Below the pieces are notes generated by a model. It was not told the DNA's origin. It ran no database searches and saw nothing but the letters and a program-made list of their open reading frames with translations. From Tamaricihabitans halophyticus (GTDB taxonomy: Bacteria; Actinomycetota; Actinomycetes; Mycobacteriales; Pseudonocardiaceae), in assembly GCF_004340875.1 (NCBI RefSeq), contig NZ_SLXQ01000002.1, positions 434,001 through 498,000 on the forward strand: 64,000 bases of DNA, in the 5' to 3' direction. How positions within the stretch are numbered: the stretch's first letter is position 1; each line of letters opens with the position of its first letter. Of the stretch, positions 36,135 through 43,432 are shown in pieces. Made by a program: the position numbers and the translations under genes.

Positions 36135-37210
36135 GTTCGATCCTCTCGTTGTGGGACCATCGCGATCCCCGTCATCAGTGTTCGGGCGGTACTGCTGGTA
36201 CCGGCCGATGTGACGTGCTGGCGTCCTTCGAGGAGTTCCGTCTCGACGCGAATCTCGACCTGGCCACGGGGGTGACCAATTCGGACGGTGGCGGCATCCG
36301 GCGTGGCCGGCGCGCCAATGATCTTGTGCGGCACGGTGCCAGCAAGACGCGCCGCGGCAGCCACGCAGATCGCCGATGTTCCCGGGATCGCATGGTGCGC
36401 GCGCTGCAGCGAGATACTGCGCGATTCGAGATCCCGTTCCGGCAGCTGGGCTGCCGCGAGGATGGCGATCCGGGGAACGGCGCGTGACGGGCCACGTGCT
36501 CCGCCGATACCGAGCTCGGCCGCGACCTGTGCGCGCAACTCTTCCAGGTCCGCAAGCAGGTCGGTCCGCGAACTCAACTCGTCACGGCTTTCCGTTGCGG
36601 TGAGCCCGAGCTCCCCGGCCGGAATCATGATCACCACCGAGGCGATACCGGCGATCGTCACCGGCAGCAGGCCGTGTCGCCAGCGGCGGTACTCGTAGGC
36701 GGCGCCGGTCGGAAAGACGTTCGCACCGTCCTGGCCGGCTGGATCGATGTGGTCGATATCGACGGCGGTTCCGGTCTGGTAGGGCCCCGCACCGGTACCC
36801 GGCCGCGTGGTCGAGACCAGCAGCCGGCCGGTGTTGAGGTTGCGTAACCGGATCCGCTCGGGGGTACTGTTTGGTCCACGGAGCAGGCCCTGCTCAACCG
36901 CCCACGGGCCGACCGCATACGACAGGTTCCCGCAGTTGCCGGACGTGTCCACGATCCGTTCGTTGATACCGACCTGGTAGAACATGTACTCGATGTCCGC
37001 TTCGGGGTCCTGTGCCGCGCGGACGGCGACCACCTTGCTGGTAGACGAGGCGCCACCACCCAGACCGTCCACTTGCAATGGATCAGGACTGCCGAGCAGA
37101 TCCACCAGTAGTCGATCGCGTGTATCGACGTCGGTGGGTAGATCGTCCAGGTGGACGAAGACTCCTCGGCTCGTGCCGCCACGCACGAGGTCCGCGCGGA
37201 TCCGCGTCAT
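36131..37210 (-). CDS. PrpF-family 4-oxalomesaconate/aconitate-type isomerase
   Basis: This 359-residue member of the PrpF family isomerises double bonds in aconitate-like acids (2-methylaconitate, 3-methylitaconate, 4-oxalomesaconate) by proton transfer. The duplicated fold shows RGGTSRGVFVH at the N-terminus, SSTSKV with Lys59 and DTSGNCGN with Cys93, matching the catalytic Lys/Cys pair known for PrpF. ATG 37210 overlaps the upstream stop (ATGA); the open frame to 37348 is a shadow. It is placed between a tricarballylate-dehydrogenase-like flavoprotein and a lyase, which orders it in a pathway. Confidence 0.88.
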   Translation of the reverse strand: MTRIRADLVRGGTSRGVFVHLDDLPTDVDTRDRLLVDLLGSPDPLQVDGLGGGASSTSKVVAVRAAQDPEADIEYMFYQVGINERIVDTSGNCGNLSYAVGPWAVEQGLLRGPNSTPERIRLRNLNTGRLLVSTTRPGTGAGPYQTGTAVDIDHIDPAGQDGANVFPTGAAYEYRRWRHGLLPVTIAGIASVVIMIPAGELGLTATESRDELSSRTDLLADLEELRAQVAAELGIGGARGPSRAVPRIAILAAAQLPERDLESRSISLQRAHHAIPGTSAICVAAAARLAGTVPHKIIGAPATPDAATVRIGHPRGQVEIRVETELLEGRQHVTSAGTSSTARTLMTGIAMVPQREDRT

Positions 37211-38646
37211 ACCGCCCTCCCCGCGAGCATGGCGCCCCGTGCAGCCACACGGCCGAACACCAGTGAGCGCAGGACGGATGTGGCACCCGGATACTTGCGG
37301 TGGTAGACGCCGGTCATCTCGCCCGCAGCCCAGAGTCCGCGGATCCACATTCCGTCCTCGGTGAGTACGCGGGACTCCTGATCAACGGCCACGCCACCGA
37401 AGGTGAAGCACACCGCGGTGGCGATCGGAATGGCGACAAACGGTGCTCCCACGACCGCCCGCGCCCAGTTCGACTTGGGCGGTTGCAGGCCGATCGTGCA
37501 CAATCCATCGGCGGCCGTGTGGTCGAATCCGGGTTCACCCGGTTGGACAGCGCGGTTGTAGGCGTCCACTGTTGATGTCAACGCCCGAGCGTCGACATCA
37601 AGCACCTTGGCGAGATGTTCAAGCGACTCAGCCTGGTACGGGTTCTGGTCGGTGAGCGTTGCTCGGTCGAAGTCAGGTATCTCGAGTAGCCGCTGGTCGG
37701 CGATCAGGTAGGCAATGTTGCCCGGTTGTCGGAAAATCGACCGGCAGACCTCCTCATAGATCTCGTCAACCGTGCCGGAGGCTTCGTCGACGAACCGCTC
37801 GCCGTCCGCGTTGACCAGGATTCCGTACGGGAACGTCATCACGACGGCTTCGGGCATATGCGATCGCGGGTCCACCGGTTCGCCGTGGAAGTTGCCCCAT
37901 TCGCCGGCACGCGCGGCACCGATGTCGATCGCGGACTCGATGAGCTCACCCTGGTTGAAGGAACCGCCACGTGCCACCGGTTTCATGAACTCGGCGTTCT
38001 CGCCGAAGCTGCGTCGCATCAGTTCGACGTTGCCCTCGTAGCCGCCACTTGCCAGTAGCACAGCGGTAGCGCGGAGTTCGCCGCGCCGCCCGTCCCGGTC
38101 GGTGTAGTGGACGCCAGTTACCTGGCGCTCGGAACCGGCACCGGACGTCAGCAACCCGTCGACGGTGGTCTCGTAGCGGAACTCGACACCCAGGCCTTCC
38201 GCGACCCGGCCAAGTGTGTCGACGATGGCCGCGCCGCCGCCGGCGATACCCAAGCGGGGCTTGCGGGCCGTGAGGAAGAACATCGGCACCATCTCGAACC
38301 GGACGCCGTGAGATTCCAACCATCGCAGGGTTTCCGTGGACAGCTCGCGGAGCCGGCTGACATATGCCGGATCGGCGGCTCCGCCGGTGAACGCCGCGAA
38401 GTCCTCGTCGAACCCGTCGGCCGGCCGCAGTTCCTCGGTCATTCGGAAGTACGCGCTTGACCAGCGTGTGTTGCCGCCGCGCTCGTTTCGTGTGCTGCGT
38501 TCGAGCACGACCACGTTGGCGGCGGGATCCTGCTCTTTGGCGCTGACCGCGGCGCTCAGCCCAGCAGCACCACAACCGACGATCAGCACATCGATGTCGT
38601 GCGGATCAACTGACCTTGCCTCAGGTTCGGATCGCGAAGGGATCAC
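37207..38646 (-). CDS. FAD-dependent dehydrogenase, TcuA (tricarballylate dehydrogenase)-like
   Basis: This flavoprotein of about 479 residues belongs to the fumarate-reductase/succinate-dehydrogenase FAD family. The dinucleotide motif is DVLIVGCGAAGLSAAVSA; RGGNTRWSSAYFRM and the C-terminal AAGEMTGVYHRKYPGATSVL resemble tricarballylate dehydrogenase TcuA, which makes cis-aconitate. GTG 38646 has GGAGG eight bases upstream; TTG 38661 is the alternative. The start lies inside the 3' end of the ALDH gene (26-base overlap). No TcuB-like electron-transfer protein is adjacent, so the electron acceptor is unknown. Confidence 0.85.
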   Translation of the reverse strand: MIPSRSEPEARSVDPHDIDVLIVGCGAAGLSAAVSAKEQDPAANVVVLERSTRNERGGNTRWSSAYFRMTEELRPADGFDEDFAAFTGGAADPAYVSRLRELSTETLRWLESHGVRFEMVPMFFLTARKPRLGIAGGGAAIVDTLGRVAEGLGVEFRYETTVDGLLTSGAGSERQVTGVHYTDRDGRRGELRATAVLLASGGYEGNVELMRRSFGENAEFMKPVARGGSFNQGELIESAIDIGAARAGEWGNFHGEPVDPRSHMPEAVVMTFPYGILVNADGERFVDEASGTVDEIYEEVCRSIFRQPGNIAYLIADQRLLEIPDFDRATLTDQNPYQAESLEHLAKVLDVDARALTSTVDAYNRAVQPGEPGFDHTAADGLCTIGLQPPKSNWARAVVGAPFVAIPIATAVCFTFGGVAVDQESRVLTEDGMWIRGLWAAGEMTGVYHRKYPGATSVLRSLVFGRVAARGAMLAGRAV

Positions 38647-40093
38647 GAGACGAGCCTCCAAAATCGATCATCACGTTCTTGGTGGTCAGGTAGTCCTGCA
38701 AGGCGGCGACACCCCGCTCACGGCCATATCCGCTGTGCTTGAATCCGCCGAACGGTGCCTGCACGGCGACCGCGCGGTAGGTGTTGACCCAGACCGTCCC
38801 CGCGCGTAGCGAACGGGTCATCCGCATGGCGCGGTCGACGTCCTTCGTCCACACGCCGGCAGCGAGGCCGAACTTGGTGGCATTCGCTAGCTCAACCGCG
38901 TCCTGCTCGGTGTCGAACGGCATTACCGCGAGCACCGGGCCGAACACCTCTTCCCGCGCTAACCGCATATCCGGGGTGACGTCGGCAAAGATCGTCGGCT
39001 GAACGAAGAGGCCCGGCAGCAGTCGTTCCTCCGGCTCGCCGCCGGCCAGTAACCGCGCTCCGTCCTGTTTGGCCGATTCGATGTGCCCGAGTACGCGATC
39101 GAACTGCTGGCGGTTCGCGCAGGTACCCATCTCCGTGTCGAGCGATGTCGGGTCGCCGAGACGGATGCCGTGGGACGATTCCGTCAGGGACGCACAGACT
39201 TCGGCATAGATGGACCGCTGTACCAGCAGGCGTGAGCCCGCGACGCATGTCTGGCCGGTGGCGGCGAAGATCCCCGCGAACGCTCCGGAGAGAGCCGCGG
39301 TCAGGTCGGCATCGGCGAAAATGATGTTCGGACTCTTGCCGCCGAGTTCCAGCGTCACCGGAACCAGGTTCGCGCCGGCGACCGTGGCGATCGCGGCGCC
39401 GATCTCCGGGCTGCCGGTAAACGAGATCTTGCCGATGTCCTGGCGGTCGGTCAGTGCTTTGCCGACATCCGCCTCGCCGGTGACCACATTGACCACGCCG
39501 GGTGGGAAGCCAGCGCGGTCGACCAGCCGCGCGAACTCCAGGGTTGTCACCGAGGCGTGCTCACTGGGCTTGATGACTACCGTGTTGCCGGCGGCCAGGG
39601 CCGGCGCCAGTTTGTTCGACAGCAACCCCATGGGCGAGTTCCAGGCCGTGATCAGCACGCACACGCCAAGTGGTTCGGCGTGGGTCAGATCGAGCAGCGT
39701 CGGATCGTCGAGCGGGATCGTCGCGCCTTGCAGATTCTCCGCCAGGCTGGCGAAATACCGGTACTGCCGCGCGGCGAAACGCATCTGTGCCCGCGTCTCG
39801 CGTACTACCTTGCCGTTGTCGGTACTTTCCAGGTCACCCATCCGGTCGCCGTCGGCTTCTAGCAGATCCGCCAGTGTGCGCAGCAGATCCGCCCGCTGCA
39901 CTGGTGGCCTTGCCCGCCAGGTCTCGAAGGCGCCCCCCGCCGCGGCAACAGCGTGGTCAACCTGTGCGGATGTCGCGCGGGGCACTGTCGCATGTGGCTT
40001 GCCGGTGTACGGATTGATCGACTCGAAGCGATCGCCAGTGGCCGAACTAACTGCCTGCCCGTCGATGTACAGCTCGTAATTCGTCAGTGTCAT
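38621..40093 (-). CDS. NAD(P)-dependent aldehyde dehydrogenase
   Basis: This 490-residue aldehyde dehydrogenase oxidises an aldehyde to its acid. Catalytic residues are E249 (VTLELGGKSP) and the nucleophile C283 (GQTCVAGS); NAD-binding FTGSPEIG and the C-terminal PFGGFKHSGYGRE are canonical. ATG 40093 follows GGAGGCGG and overlaps the upstream NTF2-like stop (ATGA). In this operon it would convert a semialdehyde to the tri- or dicarboxylate acted on by the TcuA-like enzyme. The exact substrate is unknown. Confidence 0.92.
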   Translation of the reverse strand: MTLTNYELYIDGQAVSSATGDRFESINPYTGKPHATVPRATSAQVDHAVAAAGGAFETWRARPPVQRADLLRTLADLLEADGDRMGDLESTDNGKVVRETRAQMRFAARQYRYFASLAENLQGATIPLDDPTLLDLTHAEPLGVCVLITAWNSPMGLLSNKLAPALAAGNTVVIKPSEHASVTTLEFARLVDRAGFPPGVVNVVTGEADVGKALTDRQDIGKISFTGSPEIGAAIATVAGANLVPVTLELGGKSPNIIFADADLTAALSGAFAGIFAATGQTCVAGSRLLVQRSIYAEVCASLTESSHGIRLGDPTSLDTEMGTCANRQQFDRVLGHIESAKQDGARLLAGGEPEERLLPGLFVQPTIFADVTPDMRLAREEVFGPVLAVMPFDTEQDAVELANATKFGLAAGVWTKDVDRAMRMTRSLRAGTVWVNTYRAVAVQAPFGGFKHSGYGRERGVAALQDYLTTKNVMIDFGGSSRDPFAIRT

Positions 40094-40515
40094 GACCGCC
40101 TCCGGTGCTCGACATCGGCTTCGGGACGGCGGGCCCGGAAGCACCAGCGCCCTTCGTAACGCACGATCTCGTCGTGATAGACGACATGTGCGGCCAGTTC
40201 AGGACGGTCCCCGCCGACGTCGACCACGAGCCCGTAGCACCGGCCCGCGATGTGATCGCTCGCCTGCTCGAAGGTGTGGTTCGTGGTCAGGATCCGCGCC
40301 CTCGGGTAGTCATCCGGCCGGCGTTCGGCGAACGACCTCAGCTGCGCATGGCCGACGATCGGGCGCCCTGCCGTGGCCGCGCCGACGCCAGGCACGAAGG
40401 TGGCCTCCGGTAGCCAGCATTCGATCCACCTGTCGCCGTCGTTGGCATCGATCGCCTGCGCGTAGCGTCCGTACAGATCAAGCAACTCGGTCCGCGTCGT
40501 CGCGTCGAGCACCAC
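40090..40515 (-). CDS. NTF2-like (SnoaL-fold) protein A
   Basis: This 141-residue cone-shaped alpha+beta barrel protein opens LLDLYGRYAQAIDANDGDRWIECWLPEATF, the usual SnoaL_4/ring-hydroxylase-beta-like start, and has VVYHDEIVRYEGRWCFRARRP at the end. It could be a dehydratase, isomerase or cyclase, or a non-catalytic subunit. GTG start overlaps the MBL-hydrolase stop by one base (TAGTG). A paralogue lies at 41418-41858, bracketing the metallo-hydrolase gene. Confidence 0.8.
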   Translation of the reverse strand: MVLDATTRTELLDLYGRYAQAIDANDGDRWIECWLPEATFVPGVGAATAGRPIVGHAQLRSFAERRPDDYPRARILTTNHTFEQASDHIAGRCYGLVVDVGGDRPELAAHVVYHDEIVRYEGRWCFRARRPEADVEHRRRS

Positions 40516-41267
40516 TAGTAGACCTCCCGGTCGAAGACCGACGGATCGTGCGATGGCACGATCACGTCCGCGAGGGATTCCATCCGCAGCAGACTCGCCC
40601 AGTAGTCGCGCATGTCCACATAGACCATTCCCGGGCGATGCCGGAGATGCTCGTCGCCGTCCCAGTTCGCCTGAAGATCAACGTTGTCGCCGGCAAGCAG
40701 GTAACTCTGCTTTGCGGTACTGATCTTGATTCCCTGCGAGCCGGGCGTATGGCCAGGCAGGTGATATGCGGTCATACCGGGAAACAGCTCGGTATCCCCA
40801 TGCAAGGTGTTGATGCGGTCGCGGACCAGCGTCCACGGCGCCGGCCGGGACAGGCCGTGGTCGAACGAGACCTGGTGTGGCGGGAGGGGATTCTCCGCGT
40901 ACTCGATCTCGTCGTCCTGGATGTGCACTTGCGCTCTGGTGAACAGTGGCACGTTCGCCGCGTGGTCCCAATGCAGATGGGTCAGCACCACATCGGTGAT
41001 GTCTTCCGGCTCGAGGTCATACCTGGCCAGTTCCGTGCGTACCTGGCCAGGTCCGGTACCCACCACCCACTGGTCGTGATCGCTCAGCGCGCGGTCCTCG
41101 TCGTAGATTCCCGCGTCAATCAGCACCGCCCGGTCGCCGTCGACGGCAAGGAAACCCGTCGCGATCGCCCGGATCTTTTCGCCGAACCCCTTGTTGTAGA
41201 GAAACCGGGAGAGCTCGAACTCCGGCCACTCGCCGAAGTTCAACGGGTAGAGCTGCCACAACGTCAT
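40515..41267 (-). CDS. Metallo-beta-lactamase-fold hydrolase, lactonase-like
   Basis: This protein of about 250 residues has the zinc motif THLHWDHAAN (HxHxDH) at about residues 107-116, HLPGHTPGS with the third-site His, LAGDNVD and PSHD. The layout resembles AttM/AiiA-type gamma-lactonases (N-acyl-homoserine lactone or butyrolactone hydrolases). The ATG at 41267 has AGGAG only one base away; a TTG at 41261, two codons later, has the better seven-base spacing, so the true start may be there. First candidate step of the adjacent pathway: opening a lactone. Confidence 0.83.
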   Translation of the reverse strand: MTLWQLYPLNFGEWPEFELSRFLYNKGFGEKIRAIATGFLAVDGDRAVLIDAGIYDEDRALSDHDQWVVGTGPGQVRTELARYDLEPEDITDVVLTHLHWDHAANVPLFTRAQVHIQDDEIEYAENPLPPHQVSFDHGLSRPAPWTLVRDRINTLHGDTELFPGMTAYHLPGHTPGSQGIKISTAKQSYLLAGDNVDLQANWDGDEHLRHRPGMVYVDMRDYWASLLRMESLADVIVPSHDPSVFDREVY

Positions 41268-41417
41268 ACTCCTATCGATAGCCAGATGACACTGTTCGCC
41301 GCCGCAGTTGGTGAGCAGATCTCGGTGGTCCGCCCGTCGTACGACGAGGTGCGCGTCGGTGGCGGTATCTCGCGGCCAGTCGCATAACGCGCGAAACGTA
41401 CTTTGACGGCTCAACTA

Positions 41418-41858
41418 TCAACTGTCAACAGTTGGCGGCAGATTCAGCGAGCATTGAGCATGCGATTCCCGACGGTGGAGTCGCCACGAGCCGTCCTCGC
41501 GAACGAGTTGGTCGTGGTATTCGGTCTGCAGCATCGCCGTCGGCGGGCCGGCGGCCGTCGTCCCCATCAGCAGTACGTAAGTCCGCGCCGCGATGCCCCA
41601 CGGGGCGGGCTCCAGCAATGTCTGACTGATCCAATGCTGGGTTCGAATCCCCTGGTCATGCCATTCCTGGCAGTGATTCACGGCGAAGTCCCGCAAGGCT
41701 GGCCGGCCGGTGCGGGTACCGAAGGTCGACGACCAGTACGTGCCGTCGCTGGTGTAGCAGGCGGCCCACGCCTCGCCGTCCCCCTCGTCAATCGCGCGGG
41801 CGTAACGGGCGTAGAGGAGCCGGATCTCAAACTCGTCGGTGACATCGATGTTGGTCAT
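41418..41858 (-). CDS. NTF2-like (SnoaL-fold) protein B
   Basis: This 146-residue paralogue of protein A opens IRLLYARYARAIDEGDGEAWAACYTSDGTY, and has QTEYHDQLVREDGSWRLHRRE at the C-terminal end. ATG 41858 follows AGGAGAG. It is first in the minus-strand array and diverges from the CMD gene with only 69 bases between. Two NTF2-like proteins in one operon may form a heteromer or catalyse successive steps; the sequence does not tell. A palindrome at 41419-41434 overlaps its last codons. Confidence 0.8.
   Translation of the reverse strand: MTNIDVTDEFEIRLLYARYARAIDEGDGEAWAACYTSDGTYWSSTFGTRTGRPALRDFAVNHCQEWHDQGIRTQHWISQTLLEPAPWGIAARTYVLLMGTTAAGPPTAMLQTEYHDQLVREDGSWRLHRRESHAQCSLNLPPTVDS
41419..41434. 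promoter_or_regulatory. Palindrome CAACTGT-CA-ACAGTTG, candidate GntR operator 1
   Basis: Seven-base perfect arms surround a two-base centre. The site lies 150 bases upstream of the MBL-hydrolase gene and overlaps the end of NTF2-like B. Its core CTGTCAACAG differs by one base from the site at 41873-41882. Confidence 0.55.
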
Positions 41859-41872
41859 GGCTCTCCTGTCAT

Positions 41873-41903
41873 CTGTCTACAGTTAGCGGTACTATAGGTA
41901 GAC
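41873..41903. promoter_or_regulatory. CTGTCTACAG and GTCTAC/GTAGAC repeats, candidate GntR operator 2
   Basis: CTGTCTACAG (41873-41882) lies in the 69-base divergent region between NTF2-like B and the CMD gene. GTCTAC at 41875-41880 is repeated in inverted form as GTAGAC at 41898-41903, around a TATAGG hexamer (41893-41898) that could be the CMD -10 element. A repressor here would control both directions. Confidence 0.55.
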
Positions 41904-41927
41904 GGATCAGCGAACGGAAGGAGCTCG

Positions 41928-42668
41928 ATGGCTGCCGACTCACCAGACCTGGCCACGGAACGGGCCCGCGTCAAAGCGAGATTCGAGGAACTCAGAGGGT
42001 TCTGGGATCCGTTGTGGGATCCAGTTCTCGATGCGGATCCCGAGCTCCTGGACGCCTATATCGATCTGTCAGCCGTGCCGTGGAAGCATGGAACGCTGCG
42101 GCCACAAGAGCGCGAACTCATCTACGTCGCGATGAACGCATCCACCACGCATCTTTACGAGATCGGGGTTCGGGTGCATCTCCGCAACGCGATCGCGCAT
42201 GGGGCGACCGCGGACGAAGCGATGGCCGTGCTGGCGATCGTGTCGGAGCTGGGCGTCGATACGATGCGGTCCACACTGCCGGTCCTGGCCAGCGAACTGG
42301 CGGAACGGGCCGAATTCGATCTGCCTGACCTGCAAACCGACTCGTGGACCGAGGCCGCGGGCAGGCTGGCCCCGCACTACCTGGACGCCTACCGCAGGTA
42401 TGCGCAGGTAACCCGGAAACGAACCGTGCTGCGGGATGATTTCTGTCATCTCGTCGCGATCGCGGCCGCCGCGGCGGCGACTCATCTGCATATGCCGGCG
42501 GTTCGTGAGCACATTCGGGCGGCGCTCGATGCCGGAGTACCATGGCAGCAGATTGTCGAAGTGCTGGAAGTTGTTGCCATGATCGGCGTGCACACGCTTA
42601 CCGAATGCGCCAGGGTCGTGGCCGACGAGTTTGCTTCGGTTTCTGGAGCGGAACGAGACGAACGGTGA
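41928..42668 (+). CDS. Tandem carboxymuconolactone-decarboxylase (CMD)-like protein
   Basis: This 246-residue protein has two CMD/AhpD-fold units: residues about 30-125 (ELIYVAMNASTTHLYEIGVRVHLRNAIAHGA) and about 145-235 (DFCHLVAIAAAAAATHLHMPAVREHIRAALDAGV). The redox CxxC of AhpD is absent, so a decarboxylase or isomerase-like role is likelier than peroxidase support. ATG 41928 has AAGGAG at good distance. It is divergent from NTF2-like B and followed by the GntR gene, hence part of the same regulon by position. Confidence 0.82.
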   Translation: MAADSPDLATERARVKARFEELRGFWDPLWDPVLDADPELLDAYIDLSAVPWKHGTLRPQERELIYVAMNASTTHLYEIGVRVHLRNAIAHGATADEAMAVLAIVSELGVDTMRSTLPVLASELAERAEFDLPDLQTDSWTEAAGRLAPHYLDAYRRYAQVTRKRTVLRDDFCHLVAIAAAAAATHLHMPAVREHIRAALDAGVPWQQIVEVLEVVAMIGVHTLTECARVVADEFASVSGAERDER

Positions 42669-42738
42669 TCCTGATTCGACGACGTCAACCGAAACCCGGC
42701 CGCTCGCGGAATATCCGGACGCTGCTGCTGGAGCAACC

Positions 42739-43419
42739 GTGCAGCCACTGATCCGGCGCGACGACAACGGCTATCGAGCTCAAGCACAGGAACTTCTCCG
42801 GCAGTGGATCGTGCAGGGAAGGTTCGCGCCCGGCGAGCGGCTGAACGAGGTAAGTCTGGCCAGGGAGCTCGGCATCAGTCGCGGGCCGCTCCGGGAAGCC
42901 TTGCAACGACTCGACGCCGCCGGTTTCGTGACGATAGTCAGCCACCGCGGCGCCTTCGTACGCACCTTCAATCGGCGAGAGATCACTGACCTGTTTGAGT
43001 TGCGGGTAGCACTGGAAGAAACCGCTTCCGGGTTGGCAGCCGAACGGATCACCGACCAGGAAGCGGATGAGCTGCAATCACTGGTATCAGAGATATCGGC
43101 ACAGATGGCAACATCCGAAAGCAGTTGCTTCCCCGAGGGGATCGACCTGCATTCGCGCATTGCGACGCTGTCCCGTAACTCTGTACTTGCCAGCCACCTT
43201 GCGGAAGTCCACGCCCATCTCGCGCTGGCGCGAGTGACATCCGGGAACCAGCCAGATCGAGCCCACGTAGCGCAGGCCGAGCACGAGGCCATCGTTGCGG
43301 CCATCGTCGAACGCGACCGGATGGGTGCCAGGGAACGGATGGCGGATCACCTTCGGCACGCCATGACCAATGCCTTGCGCAGCCTGCTGAGCCCGAGCGA
43401 TACGCGGAACGAGGAGTAG
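42739..43419 (+). CDS. GntR-family regulator, FadR/FCD subfamily
   Basis: This 226-residue regulator has an N-terminal winged helix with the operator-reading helix ARELGISRGPLREALQRLDAAG, and an all-helical FCD ligand domain from about residue 85 (FELRVALEETASGLAAERI; later His residues in DLHSRIATLSRNSVL suggest a metal-dependent acid-binding pocket). GTG 42739 follows TGGAG; the longer frame would overlap the CMD gene. FCD regulators usually sense carboxylic acids, fitting the adjacent tricarboxylate module, which it probably represses through the CTGTCWACAG sites. Confidence 0.88.
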   Translation: MQPLIRRDDNGYRAQAQELLRQWIVQGRFAPGERLNEVSLARELGISRGPLREALQRLDAAGFVTIVSHRGAFVRTFNRREITDLFELRVALEETASGLAAERITDQEADELQSLVSEISAQMATSESSCFPEGIDLHSRIATLSRNSVLASHLAEVHAHLALARVTSGNQPDRAHVAQAEHEAIVAAIVERDRMGARERMADHLRHAMTNALRSLLSPSDTRNEE

Positions 43420-43432
43420 ACCGGGCCGAGGT

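Noticed and set aside
41639-41652. GGGTTCGAATCCCC looks like a tRNA T-arm
   Set aside because: No matching acceptor, D or anticodon arms are found 50-70 bases upstream, and the stretch lies inside the NTF2-like B coding sequence; coincidence.
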